DNA from: Bacteroidota bacterium
Lineage (GTDB): Bacteria; Bacteroidota; Bacteroidia; Chitinophagales; Chitinophagaceae
DNA length: 64,000 bases
Direction: 5' to 3'
Assembly: GCA_947451115.1 (NCBI GenBank)
Contig: CANFXV010000001.1
Span: 62,001-126,000, forward strand
How positions within the stretch are numbered: position 1 is the stretch's first letter; every line of letters starts with the position of its first letter. Made by a program: the position numbers and the translations under genes. This document shows, one piece after another, positions 55,373-64,000 of the stretch. Under the pieces are notes generated by a model. It was given only the letters and a program-made list of their open reading frames with translations, did no database searches and was not told the DNA's origin.

Positions 55373-55380
55373 TTTATAAT

Positions 55381-56331
55381 CTAATGGTAGATAAAATTTT
55401 GAATGGCATCTGCTAACATTTTGGGACTTTCTTCCATTGGAATATGTCCTACATTTTTTAGAATGACCATGGAATTGTTTTTTAGGTCTTTTTGAAATAA
55501 ATAAGCATTGGCTACCGAAATTAATTGATCTTGATCTCCCCATATGATTAGGGTGGGTGCAGTTATGGTTTTGATTGCAGTGGCATCTTGTGCTACTCTA
55601 TTTTGAAACAAAGCTAAAGCAGCACGTCTATTGCCAGTCCTTAATAACATTTCATGATATCTATTGATCGTAGCATCGGTAATGAAGGAGGGATCATAAA
55701 AAACATTTTCTAAACTTTTTTTAACTAAAGACTTAGGCGTAACCACCAATAATAAATTATTAATAATGGGCATACTGGCTATTTTAAAACCCAAACTTCC
55801 TTTTTCATTTTTTATGGGATAGCCGGCTGCATCGATTAAAATAAGTTGGCTTACTTTATCGGGATGCGCTACTGCATACTGCCAGGTGATGGCTCCTCCC
55901 AATGAGTTGCCACCTAAAATACATTTGTTGATGTGTAAGGCTTGTAAGAAAGAATCAATAAATAAAGTATAGTAAGCGCTAGGGTATTTATTTTCGGGAT
56001 TGGGTCCGGTAAGGCCAAAGGCAGGCAAATCCATTCGGATAATTCTTTTATGGGTTGTAGTGACCAGTATTTTAACTAAGGAATCCCAAGTATGCAGCGA
56101 AGCAGAAGTGCCATGGATCAATACCAAGGGTAAGCTATCTGTTGGATTGCCTTCTGATCTATAATGTACCTGCATGCCCATCAATGGCATAAAGGAGGAA
56201 GCCCCGGTGGCGTATTTTAATTTAAGCTTTTCTACGGGAATGTCTTTTTGTCCAAATACGGTCAAGCCAACCACTACTAACAATACAAAGGCTACAGCAA
56301 TAGAAGCTACTGCTTTACTAATTTTTTTCAT
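55381..56331 (-). CDS. Alpha/beta hydrolase, membrane-anchored or exported
   Basis: A 316-residue alpha/beta-hydrolase. An N-terminal hydrophobic segment (about 7-27, ASIAVAFVLLVVVGLTVFG) acts as a signal anchor. LVLIHGTSASLHTWDSL is the oxyanion HG motif, GGNSLGGAITWQYA holds the nucleophile Ser, IIWGDQDQLI the Asp, and NVGHIPMEESP the His. The triad is complete. The substrate is unknown; esters or lactones are possible, which would suit a product of sugar oxidation. It is the last gene of the five-gene minus-strand operon, six bases after the cytochrome gene. Confidence 0.88.
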   Translation of the reverse strand: MKKISKAVASIAVAFVLLVVVGLTVFGQKDIPVEKLKLKYATGASSFMPLMGMQVHYRSEGNPTDSLPLVLIHGTSASLHTWDSLVKILVTTTHKRIIRMDLPAFGLTGPNPENKYPSAYYTLFIDSFLQALHINKCILGGNSLGGAITWQYAVAHPDKVSQLILIDAAGYPIKNEKGSLGFKIASMPIINNLLLVVTPKSLVKKSLENVFYDPSFITDATINRYHEMLLRTGNRRAALALFQNRVAQDATAIKTITAPTLIIWGDQDQLISVANAYLFQKDLKNNSMVILKNVGHIPMEESPKMLADAIQNFIYH

Positions 56332-56337
56332 TTCTGT

Positions 56338-57732
56338 TTATTTTTTTGAAGCTACTTTTAAAACAATGGTATCTGAAGCAATATTTTCGGTATGGTAATT
56401 ACCAAAAATAATTTTTGCTTTTGGAAATGTTTTTTGAATTAATGCAGCATCTTTATTGGTGATACTTGTTTGACCAAGGTACAATTCATTTATATTAACC
56501 AATGATTTTAATTGCAACAAACCCTTTAAACTAATTTTTGTTCCCACTAAATTCAAATAATGTAATCTTTTTAAATTTTGAAAGTTCGATAGTTGATTGT
56601 CTGTAATAGTAGAATGTTCAATACTTAATTTTGTCAATGAATCGCAATAACTAATGGCATTAGCCAATGAATTGGAAAACATAATGCCAGGCATTTTTAA
56701 CCATACAATATTGGGGCTGACTGTTTTAATCAGATTGTCAATGGTATCATTGGTTTTTACCACATTAATAAAATTAGCCGTTAAATAATTGGAGTTCTTG
56801 GCTACTTGTAAAATGGTTACCCCCATTTTGGTTAAATTGTTGAGACTGGCTTGATTGGCGAGTTTAATTTCATTGGTTGGCACATCATTGTTCAAAGCTT
56901 TTGGCGAATTTTTTTCAAAATTGGCTAAGACCATTTGAATATTGCCTGGTTGGGCCAAGTCTTTTACTTTTTTATCAAAATAGCCACCACTGTTAATCCA
57001 CCACTCTATCAATACTCTTTCTTTTTCTGTTATTTGCGGCTTGCCCTTGGGCGGCATATGCTTTTCATCTAGTGGATCTAAAATTATTTTTTTATACAAG
57101 GGACTATTCAGCGCGCTACCTTGGTGAAATACTAATCCGTCTTCTCCTCCTTTCAAAATCCATTCTTTACTGTCTAATCTTAATTTTCCTTTTTGTTTGA
57201 TGTCTGAATGACAGCCATAACATTTTTCTTCTAATATGGGTTGAATGATGTCCTCGAATAAGATGGCTTCTTGTACGTTTGAAAAATTAGGCCTTGCTTT
57301 AGTGGCCTTTTTTGATTTCAATCCCTTGGTTAAATAATCAGCACCATGGGTAAGGGTGCCTCCAAAATGACCTGTAAGGAAAATCAAAACCAATAGCGTA
57401 ATAGCCGCCCATTTTAATTCTCTTGCTTTATTCTTTTTTGTGAAATAGACGCCAAGTAAGGATACAAGTGCTAGAAAGATACCTAACCATTGATGGTAAA
57501 ATAATGTCTGGGTATCATATTCAACATTTGTTGATAAGGCCAATCCACTAATGCAGGTGACTATAGCGGAGCCAGCCCCAATTAAATAACTAAAGGGAAC
57601 AATGTTTTTAAACAAAACATATTTTTCTTTTTGAGCCAACCAGTGTATTAAAATGGCAAACAACAATATGCCAATGGGTAAATGAACCAGTAGCGGATGA
57701 AAATGCCCAATAAAATTAATGATGCTGTCCAA
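56338..57732 (-). CDS. Membrane c-type cytochrome with DUF2231-like helices and leucine-rich repeats
   Basis: A 464-residue fusion. Residues 1-135 hold four membrane helices beginning with a FHPLLVHLPIGILL motif as in DUF2231-like proteins. A planctomycete-type cytochrome c domain (about 153-250) follows, with one haem motif CYGCH at 171-175 and MPPKGKPQITEKERVLIEWW. The last part (about 290-455) has leucine-rich-repeat-like units (LTKLSIEHSTITDNQLSNFQNLKRL, LVNINELYLGQTSIT). It probably passes electrons at the outer face of the inner membrane. An in-frame TAA lies three codons upstream and no ATG is available, so the start is TTG 57732. Confidence 0.8.
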   Translation of the reverse strand: MDSIINFIGHFHPLLVHLPIGILLFAILIHWLAQKEKYVLFKNIVPFSYLIGAGSAIVTCISGLALSTNVEYDTQTLFYHQWLGIFLALVSLLGVYFTKKNKARELKWAAITLLVLIFLTGHFGGTLTHGADYLTKGLKSKKATKARPNFSNVQEAILFEDIIQPILEEKCYGCHSDIKQKGKLRLDSKEWILKGGEDGLVFHQGSALNSPLYKKIILDPLDEKHMPPKGKPQITEKERVLIEWWINSGGYFDKKVKDLAQPGNIQMVLANFEKNSPKALNNDVPTNEIKLANQASLNNLTKMGVTILQVAKNSNYLTANFINVVKTNDTIDNLIKTVSPNIVWLKMPGIMFSNSLANAISYCDSLTKLSIEHSTITDNQLSNFQNLKRLHYLNLVGTKISLKGLLQLKSLVNINELYLGQTSITNKDAALIQKTFPKAKIIFGNYHTENIASDTIVLKVASKK

Positions 57733-57755
57733 TGAAATTTATTTAATAAGTGAAA

Positions 57756-58688
57756 TTAACTTTGTTGATATCGTTTTCTTAATAGCTGCATCATGTAAAC
57801 ATTGATCTCCCATTGATTGGCCAATGGTTGTTGCGTATAGGGCATCGTTGGCATATAATTGGGGGGACCAAACTCAGTTAAGAAAGTAAGGGAGGAGGCG
57901 CCATTTTTAATTTTCATTTGTACCACTGCATCCCACCATTCCAAATGCTTTTGGACTTCTGCTGACCATTCGGGGGCACGCGGGTCATTCACTTGTGGCC
58001 CTTCTGCATGACCAACGCGCGCATGAATGTGATCGGTTCTAGACAAGGCCAATTGAACAGTTTGCGCTTGATCATGCAATAAAGATTCATGTACATTGCA
58101 CCAATGTGAAATATCTAGCGTGATTCTTAATGCAGGATTTTTTTCCATGAATGTATTCGCATTGGGAGCTGAATAAAGCATTCTTGATCGATGTGTTTCG
58201 TGCAGAATAGGAATACCGGAATTTTTAGCTTGCTCCAAAGTATAGGCAATGATTTCATTGTTTATTTCAAAAGGGAAATAATCCTTCCCCGAATGACAAT
58301 TGACATACAAAGGTTTTTGTTTCATGTTTTGTAGAAGACTGCTTAACATTTGTTTAAATGCAGTAATATGTTTCCTTGGGTCTACCTCTCCAACACCAAT
58401 TAAAAAGCCAATAGATAAATCATGTTTTTTTAATGCATTAAATAATTCTTCTTGGTCTTTGTTTTCCATAGGCCACCACATTTCAATGCCGTCGTAGCCT
58501 GCTTTTTTTGCTTTGGCACAGAAATCTTCTACGCTTCCTTCATAGCCCCAATTGGTGGCTAGTACAATAGGTTTAAAATTATTCTTTGACATCTTGGTCG
58601 GATTTGCTTTAAGTAAGGCTAAAGGACTAAAGCTTAACGCAGCTATTCCAGTAGTGTTGGTTAAAAATTTTCTTCTATCTATTTTCAC
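57756..58688 (-). CDS. TIM-barrel sugar isomerase/epimerase, Tat-exported
   Basis: A 310-residue xylose-isomerase-like TIM-barrel protein. It begins with a twin-arginine signal DRRKFLTNTTGIAALSFSPLA, so it acts outside the cytoplasm. Metal-site-type segments include GYDGIEMWWP, PLYVNCHSGKDYFP, ILHETHRSRM, ITLDISHWCNVHES, DHIHARVGH and TFLTEFGPPNY. Relatives isomerise or epimerise sugars, including 3-keto-sugars in some pathways. GTG 58688 is the only workable start. It lies 14 bases after the DUF1501 stop. Role in the operon is inferred from family and neighbours. Confidence 0.85.
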   Translation of the reverse strand: MKIDRRKFLTNTTGIAALSFSPLALLKANPTKMSKNNFKPIVLATNWGYEGSVEDFCAKAKKAGYDGIEMWWPMENKDQEELFNALKKHDLSIGFLIGVGEVDPRKHITAFKQMLSSLLQNMKQKPLYVNCHSGKDYFPFEINNEIIAYTLEQAKNSGIPILHETHRSRMLYSAPNANTFMEKNPALRITLDISHWCNVHESLLHDQAQTVQLALSRTDHIHARVGHAEGPQVNDPRAPEWSAEVQKHLEWWDAVVQMKIKNGASSLTFLTEFGPPNYMPTMPYTQQPLANQWEINVYMMQLLRKRYQQS

Positions 58689-58702
58689 AAAAATTGAATT
58701 GT

Positions 58703-60202
58703 TTAAGCAATGATTTCGTTGATGACCCTGCCATGCACATCCGTCAATCTAAATTGTCTTCCCTGAGAAGCATAGGTTAACTTTTCATGATCAAAACCCA
58801 ATTGATTTAAAATGGTAGCTTGCATATCATAAGCTGTTACCTTACCGCTGATGGCACTGTAGCCAATCTCATCTGTTTCTCCAAAACTACTGCCTTGTTT
58901 AATGCCACCACCTGCCATCCATGTAGTAAAGGCTTCTGTATGATGGTCTCTTCCTTTGAAAGGCATGGTTTTTCCATCTCTATTTTCTTGCATGGGGGTT
59001 CTTCCAAATTCTCCACCCCATACAACTAAGGTTTCGTCTAATAATCCTCTTTGTTTTAAATCCAATAATAAGGCAGTGATGGGCTTGTCTATATTTCTAC
59101 ATTTATTGATAAATCCAATGTCAATAGCCGTGCTACCATCGGTGCCATGACTGTCCCAACCCCAATCAAACAATTGAACAAAGCGCACGCCCTTTTCTAC
59201 TAGTTTACGTGCCAATAAAACATTGTTGGCAAAGCTTGCCTTGCCTGGGGTAGTACCATACATTTCTTGAATGTATTCAGGTTCGTCATTGATGTTCATT
59301 ACATCAGGAACAGAGATTTGCATTTTAAAAGCCATTTCATACTGGGCCATTCTTGCAATAATCTCTGGATCTTGAAATTCATTATAGGTCAATTGATTGG
59401 CTTCGTTGATGGCATCAATGGATGCCTTGCGTACATCTCTATCCATGCCTGCTGGATCTTTTAAAAATAAAACCGGATCACCTTCGTTGCGGCATTGTAC
59501 ACCTTGGTACACCGAAGGTAAAAATCCATTGCCCCAAACACTTTTTCCTGCATCAGGATTGTTGCCACCTGAGGTAAGTACGACAAAACCAGGCAGGTTA
59601 TTGTTTTCGCTGCCTAATCCATAAGTGACCCAAGAGCCAATACTGGGGCGGCCTAAGCGAGGCGAACCTGTATGCATCAACAATTGTGCAGGTCCATGAT
59701 TGAATTGATCGGTTTGTACTGCTTTTAAAAAACTAATCTCATCGGCTACGGTGGCTAAATGCGGAAGATTGTCTGAGATCCAAGCACCACTTTGTCCTCT
59801 TTGTTTGAATACGGCTTGTGGCCCTAACATTTTTGGTACCCCACGTATGAAAGCAAATTTTTTTCCTTCTAATAAACTTTGCGGACAATCTTGGCCATCT
59901 AATTTTAGTAAGTCGGGTTTGTAATCAAATAATTCTAATTGAGATGGAGCGCCTGCCATATGCAAATAAATCACCGATTTCGCTTTACCAATAAAATGCG
60001 GCGCACGTGCCATCAATGGATTGGTATTGGTGAAATTGTTAAAGCTATCCTTATTGCCTAACCAATCACAACCTTGTAACATCGACCCCAGTGCCATGGC
60101 ACCAATGCCTGAAAAGCATTCCTTAAAAAAATACTTTCTTGTAATTTGTTCTGTGGTAGCAATGGTTGCTTCTTTAATTATTTTTTTATTTTCTTTACTC
60201 AT
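58703..60202 (-). CDS. DUF1501 family protein
   Basis: A 499-residue protein of the alkaline-phosphatase-like DUF1501 family, common in Planctomycetes next to PSD1 cytochromes. Motifs seen are VIYLHMAGAPSQLELFDYKP, SFLKAVQTDQFNHGPAQLLMHTG, RPSIGSWVTYGLGSEN, LFDWGWDSHG and VVWGGEFGRTPMQ, then GRDHHTEAFTTWMAGGG. Most members have a twin-arginine signal. Here the corresponding segment is TRKYFFKECFSGIGAMALGSMLQGC, with Arg-Lys and a possible lipobox Cys. Biochemical function is not established for the family. It begins four bases after the PSD1 stop. Confidence 0.88.
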   Translation of the reverse strand: MSKENKKIIKEATIATTEQITRKYFFKECFSGIGAMALGSMLQGCDWLGNKDSFNNFTNTNPLMARAPHFIGKAKSVIYLHMAGAPSQLELFDYKPDLLKLDGQDCPQSLLEGKKFAFIRGVPKMLGPQAVFKQRGQSGAWISDNLPHLATVADEISFLKAVQTDQFNHGPAQLLMHTGSPRLGRPSIGSWVTYGLGSENNNLPGFVVLTSGGNNPDAGKSVWGNGFLPSVYQGVQCRNEGDPVLFLKDPAGMDRDVRKASIDAINEANQLTYNEFQDPEIIARMAQYEMAFKMQISVPDVMNINDEPEYIQEMYGTTPGKASFANNVLLARKLVEKGVRFVQLFDWGWDSHGTDGSTAIDIGFINKCRNIDKPITALLLDLKQRGLLDETLVVWGGEFGRTPMQENRDGKTMPFKGRDHHTEAFTTWMAGGGIKQGSSFGETDEIGYSAISGKVTAYDMQATILNQLGFDHEKLTYASQGRQFRLTDVHGRVINEIIA

Positions 60203-60206
60203 CTCC

Positions 60207-62963
60207 TTAATTTTTTGTCAAAAATTCATCCGTATTTAAGAGCGCAGTAGCCACCATGACTAAGGCTGCGGCTGCAGGATCTGCTTTTTTATCTCCGGTG
60301 ATTTGTTCTGCTTTTAAACTGTCTTGACTGTATTTTGCAAAAGCGGTATTGTATAATTTTTCAAATACTTTTTGTTGTTCTGCCGAGATGGATTTATTAA
60401 AAGCCAACTCATATCCTTTGCTAATTTGTTTACTTGCATTGAGCGGCACCAAATTTTTAATTCTTTGTGCAAAATGTTGTGCTGCTTCTATGTAGACCGA
60501 ATCGTTCAATAAATTTAAAGCTTGCAATGGGGTATTGGTTCTAATTCTTCTTACGGTACAAACTTCTCTACTTGTGCCATCAAAACTGAGCATCGATGGA
60601 TAAGGAGCCGATCTTTTTAAATAGGTATACAAAGCTCTTCTGTATTGATTGCCCTCTTTGCTAAGGTTCCAAGTGGCGCCATTGTAGGGCGATTTCCAAA
60701 CGCCTTCTGGTTGATAGGGCATCACACTAGGGCCATACATTCTATTACTCCACAATCCACTCACGACTAAAGCTTGGTCTCTTATTTGTTCTGCAGAAAG
60801 TCTCATACGAGGGCCTCTTGCATAGAACTTATTGAAAGGATCTTTGACCATTGCATCTTTATTAAATTTCGAATCCTGTTGATAGGTAGCACTCATCACC
60901 ATTTCTTTGATTGTTTTTTTCAAACTCCAATGATGCGTATTCATCAATTGATAAGACAAGTAATTCAATAAAGATTCATGGGTAGGCGCAATGCCCTGGG
61001 TGCCTAAGTCTTCTAATGTTTCTGCAATGCCTTGACCAAACAATTGCTCCCAAATTCTATTGGCAATAGTTCTAGAGGTAAGTGGGTTTTTTTTATCCGT
61101 TAACCAAATGGCGAGTCCAAGTCGATTGCGTGGTGCACCTGCAGGTAGTCCGCCTAAGGAAGCAGGCACATCTGCTACCACTGTTTTTCCTTTCACCAAC
61201 CAATTACCTCTTTCAAAAACATGGGTAGTTCTTGAAAGATTGAATGGGTTTTCCATCATGATGGGTGTTTCTGTAGCACTTGTCGGATAAAGTAAAGCTT
61301 CAAAGTTTTGATAAGCCATAGCATAACCTGGTAAATCTTTTCCAGGGAAGGGTTGTGTAAAATGAAACCAATCAAATTGTACTCCATTTTCTTCCGGGCT
61401 TTTTAATTGCGCATTGCTATAGGTTAAATAAAAACTATGTCTACCAATGGTTTGAGGGATGCCAATATTGGCAATTTTCCAATTCCCTTTTGAATTTTCA
61501 ACAGGAATGTTTTTTACAATTTCTCCATTTACAGAATCGATGCGTATTTGAAATTGTCCGTCCGATTTCCAACTGATGTATCTATAATACAATTGTGTAA
61601 AACCAGTGAGGTCTATATTTTTTAATTTGGCCGAACCTTTGTTTCTAAACTGCAACCATTTGGTATCTGCTAAGGCGCCGTTTTTTATTTCCTCTGCTAC
61701 CAAAGAATTAATGGCGGGTTGTCCTGTTTTAATAAATTGAGTGATTTCTTTTGCTCTATTGGGTGCATTGTTCTGCAACCAATTTTTTAAGGCAATAAAT
61801 TTTACGCTATCAGTATTGTGAAATTCTTTGAGCACTGGATATTCTGCCCAAGTATCTTCATCACGCGTATTGTTGAACAAGGCTAAGAATTTATAATACT
61901 CATCCTGTCTAAAGGGATCGTAAGGATGGCTATGGCATTGCACACATGCAAAACTAGTGCCCATTAAACTTACCCAAGTAGTGTTGACTCTATCAATGAC
62001 AGCAGCTGTTCTAAATTCTTCGTTGTCCGTACCGCCTTCATCATTGGTTAAAGTATTGCGGTGGAATGCAGTGGCAATATATTGTGCATCGGTAGGATCA
62101 GGTAATAAATCTCCAGCCAATTGCTCGGTTAAAAAAATATTGTAAGGTTTATCTGTATTGAAAGCATCAATCAACCAATCACGGTATCTCCAAATATTTC
62201 TCGCATCATCTTTTTCAAAACCCTTGGTATCAGCATATCTAGCCATGTCCATCCACATGCTGGTCCACTTCTCCCCATATTGAGGCAAGGACAATAAAGT
62301 GTCAACCAATTGTTCATAAGCATTGTCCTTGGTACTTGCTAAATATTTTTTGGCGATGGCCTCCGGGGCGGGCATTCCAATTAAATCTAAACTTACTCTT
62401 CTTAAAATCGTGGGCTTATCTGCCAATGCAGAAGGTGTTAATTTTTCTTGTTTTAATTTTTCATAGATGTACTCATCTATATTACTTTTTATCCATTCAG
62501 GTTTTCCAAACATGCCAAACAATCCTTTTTTTACATTTGGAATAATAGGTTCTTTCACGGGTACATAGGCCCAATGGTCGCCCCATTCTGCCCCTTGATT
62601 GATCCATTTTATTAATAAAGCAATTTCATCGTTGTTTAATGGAGGATGTTTGTAAGGCATGCGCTCCTCAGGATCTTTTAGATAAAGACGCTTGATCATT
62701 TCACTATTTTGTGCATCACCAGGAATGATGGCCAATTTTCCAGATTTACTTTTTGCAAGTGCATCGCTTCTAAACAATAAACTAAAGCCACCTTGTCTTT
62801 TCACACCCCCATGACAAGTGATGCATTTTTTATTTAATAAAGGCTTGACTTCTGCATTAAAATCAACTTTATTATTACTAACAAAATAGCTGGAAACAAC
62901 CGTCACCAAAATAATAGAAGAAACCACGATCCAATAAGCAGTTGGAATTTTAATAAAACGCAT
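60207..62963 (-). CDS. PSD1-type cytochrome c protein (PSCyt1, DUF1549, DUF1553)
   Basis: A 918-residue protein. One membrane helix (about 8-29) anchors it, then a planctomycete cytochrome c domain carries haem motif CITCH at 47-51 and ends HPPLNNDEIALLIKWINQGAEWGDHWAY. DUF1549 follows, starting SNIDEYIYEKLKQEKLTP, with a second haem motif CVQCHSHPYDPF at about 340. A beta insert (about 440-550) resembles a CBM6-like carbohydrate-binding domain. DUF1553 is the C-terminal third (RNRLGLAIWLTDKKNPLTSRTIANRIWEQLFGQGI). ATG 62963 is preferred to TTG 62984. It heads the five-gene operon; electron transfer during glycan breakdown is the likely role. Confidence 0.9.
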   Translation of the reverse strand: MRFIKIPTAYWIVVSSIILVTVVSSYFVSNNKVDFNAEVKPLLNKKCITCHGGVKRQGGFSLLFRSDALAKSKSGKLAIIPGDAQNSEMIKRLYLKDPEERMPYKHPPLNNDEIALLIKWINQGAEWGDHWAYVPVKEPIIPNVKKGLFGMFGKPEWIKSNIDEYIYEKLKQEKLTPSALADKPTILRRVSLDLIGMPAPEAIAKKYLASTKDNAYEQLVDTLLSLPQYGEKWTSMWMDMARYADTKGFEKDDARNIWRYRDWLIDAFNTDKPYNIFLTEQLAGDLLPDPTDAQYIATAFHRNTLTNDEGGTDNEEFRTAAVIDRVNTTWVSLMGTSFACVQCHSHPYDPFRQDEYYKFLALFNNTRDEDTWAEYPVLKEFHNTDSVKFIALKNWLQNNAPNRAKEITQFIKTGQPAINSLVAEEIKNGALADTKWLQFRNKGSAKLKNIDLTGFTQLYYRYISWKSDGQFQIRIDSVNGEIVKNIPVENSKGNWKIANIGIPQTIGRHSFYLTYSNAQLKSPEENGVQFDWFHFTQPFPGKDLPGYAMAYQNFEALLYPTSATETPIMMENPFNLSRTTHVFERGNWLVKGKTVVADVPASLGGLPAGAPRNRLGLAIWLTDKKNPLTSRTIANRIWEQLFGQGIAETLEDLGTQGIAPTHESLLNYLSYQLMNTHHWSLKKTIKEMVMSATYQQDSKFNKDAMVKDPFNKFYARGPRMRLSAEQIRDQALVVSGLWSNRMYGPSVMPYQPEGVWKSPYNGATWNLSKEGNQYRRALYTYLKRSAPYPSMLSFDGTSREVCTVRRIRTNTPLQALNLLNDSVYIEAAQHFAQRIKNLVPLNASKQISKGYELAFNKSISAEQQKVFEKLYNTAFAKYSQDSLKAEQITGDKKADPAAAALVMVATALLNTDEFLTKN

Positions 62964-63087
62964 AAGGGCTTTCGTTAACGACAATTAAGTTAGCCCATTT
63001 TTCATAAAAATCAATAATAATTGGGTATTTTTAAGTTCAGTATGCTAAGCAAAATTGAACTCAATTTCCATTTAAAAAATACGATAC

Positions 63088-64000
63088 ATGAAAAAAATAT
63101 TTTCGCTGTTGTTGATGGTCGTTTCAACTACTTTAATGGCACAACAAACACAAAAACCTCCTTTGCATGGGAAAAATTGGATGGCCATCACTGGCAAACC
63201 ATTGGCAGCTACTGCAGGGGCTAAAATTTTTGAGCGCGGAGGAAATGCGGTAGATGCAGCCTGTGCGATGTTGGCAGCCACTTGCACGATGTGGGATGTA
63301 TTAAGTTGGGGAGGAGAAACACAGGCTTTAATTTACAATCCCCATACCAAACAAGTCATGGCCATCAATGCCATGGGCTTTGCACCAACTGGTGCTACGC
63401 CTGCATTTTTTAAATCAAAAGGCTACAACTTTCCTCCTGAGTATGGTCCATTAGCGGCAACTACCCCTGGTACACCAGGAGGTTTATGTTTTATGTTGTC
63501 CAACTATGGTACTATGAGTTTGAAAGATGTATTGGCACCTGCCATGGAATTGGCAGCAGGCTATCCTATAGATGCGCAAACAGCCAATAGTATGGAAAAA
63601 GGGAAAGAAAAAATTAAACAATGGCCTTACAGTAAAAAAGTATTGTTGCCGCATTTGGGCCAAAAAAGAGAAGCGCCAGAAGCCGGTGAAATTTTTGTAC
63701 AAGAAGATTTACTCCACACTTTAGAAAAAATGGTGGATGCCGAACAAGCTGCCTTGAAAAAAGGGAAGACAAGAAAAGAAGCTATTGCTGCTGCTTATGA
63801 TAGATTTTATAAAGGAGATATTGCAGATGAATTTGTCAGAGGCGTGCAAGAACAAGGCGGCTTAATTACCAAACAGGATTTAGCCAACTGGCAACCTGTG
63901 GAAGAAGCCCCAACGCATATCAATTACAAAGGCATCGAAGTATATAAATTACAACCCTGGACACAGGGCCCTGCCTTATTACAAGCCTTGAATATTTTAG
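63088..64000 (+). CDS. Gamma-glutamyltransferase family protein (partial, C-terminus off right edge)
   Basis: The first 304 residues of an exported Ntn-hydrolase of the gamma-glutamyltransferase family. Signal peptide ends TLMAQ. WMAITGKPLAATAGAKIFERGGNAVDAACAM and ATTPGTPGGLCFMLSNYGTMSL are family blocks, followed by LAPAMELAAGYPI and GLITKQDLANWQP. The autocatalytic Thr and small subunit lie beyond the window. Family members process glutathione or gamma-glutamyl peptides, or act as cephalosporin-acylase-like amidases. It diverges from the PSD1 operon, with 124 bases between starts. Confidence 0.9.
   Translation, partial: MKKIFSLLLMVVSTTLMAQQTQKPPLHGKNWMAITGKPLAATAGAKIFERGGNAVDAACAMLAATCTMWDVLSWGGETQALIYNPHTKQVMAINAMGFAPTGATPAFFKSKGYNFPPEYGPLAATTPGTPGGLCFMLSNYGTMSLKDVLAPAMELAAGYPIDAQTANSMEKGKEKIKQWPYSKKVLLPHLGQKREAPEAGEIFVQEDLLHTLEKMVDAEQAALKKGKTRKEAIAAAYDRFYKGDIADEFVRGVQEQGGLITKQDLANWQPVEEAPTHINYKGIEVYKLQPWTQGPALLQALNIL

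Overview
The window looks like a low-GC chromosomal segment of a Bacteroidota bacterium, probably family Chitinophagaceae (freshwater or soil type). The placement is inferred from several things: the RecA, Rho and AsnS sequences; TAnnTTTG-type -7 promoter boxes; an Oar-like TonB receptor; abundant exported hydrolases whose signal peptides end in AQ; and a planctomycete-type cytochrome/DUF1501 gene set that also occurs in Bacteroidota. No insertion sequence, phage, rRNA or CRISPR array was seen. One tRNA (Phe) is present. Both edges cut genes: recA on the left and a gamma-glutamyltransferase-like gene on the right.

Region 1 (1-21.2 kb) is mostly housekeeping: recA (partial), a PpiD-like periplasmic folding factor, a DUF2480 protein, polA, two amidohydrolase-type secreted proteins, mnmG, ybeY, an orphan feoA, nadD, a hicAB toxin-antitoxin pair, rho, asnS, an EamA transporter, tRNA-Phe and a luciferase-like oxidoreductase. 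Short sites of note are two parS-like inverted repeats before mnmG, a palindrome before hicA, and terminators after hicB and after tRNA-Phe.

Region 2 (21.2-46.2 kb) is dominated by secreted degradative enzymes in small operons. These are a DPP7-type S46 dipeptidyl peptidase, a DUF1080 protein, a type-B carboxylesterase, GH20 plus GH9, an M1 peptidase plus a VPS10/BNR-repeat protein, PIG-L deacetylase plus CBM9 protein, and GH95 fucosidase plus HD protein plus M14 peptidase. It closes with an orphan NapH/NosR-like iron-sulfur membrane protein preceded by a Crp/Fnr-like palindrome, an unrecognised kinase-like protein, and a class IV aminotransferase. No SusC/SusD pair accompanies the glycosidases.

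Region 3 (46.2-64 kb) starts with an Oar-like TonB-dependent receptor. It continues with a tandem-DUF1080 protein paired with a Tat-exported Gfo/Idh/MocA oxidoreductase, a VIT1-type metal transporter and an MFS transporter. A five-gene minus-strand operon follows: a PSD1-type cytochrome c protein, a DUF1501 protein, a Tat-exported TIM-barrel isomerase/epimerase, a membrane cytochrome c protein with leucine-rich repeats, and an alpha/beta hydrolase. Together with the DUF1080 and Gfo/Idh proteins this reads as an extracytoplasmic oxidative (3-keto-type) sugar-processing route using c-type haem as electron acceptor. That reading is inference and is the most interesting hypothesis in the window.

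Start codons were re-chosen where an upstream TTG or ATG would add a non-conserved leader (mnmG, nadD, asnS, the GH20, carboxylesterase, M14, TonB receptor, VIT1 and PSD1 genes, and the unknown protein at 45 kb).
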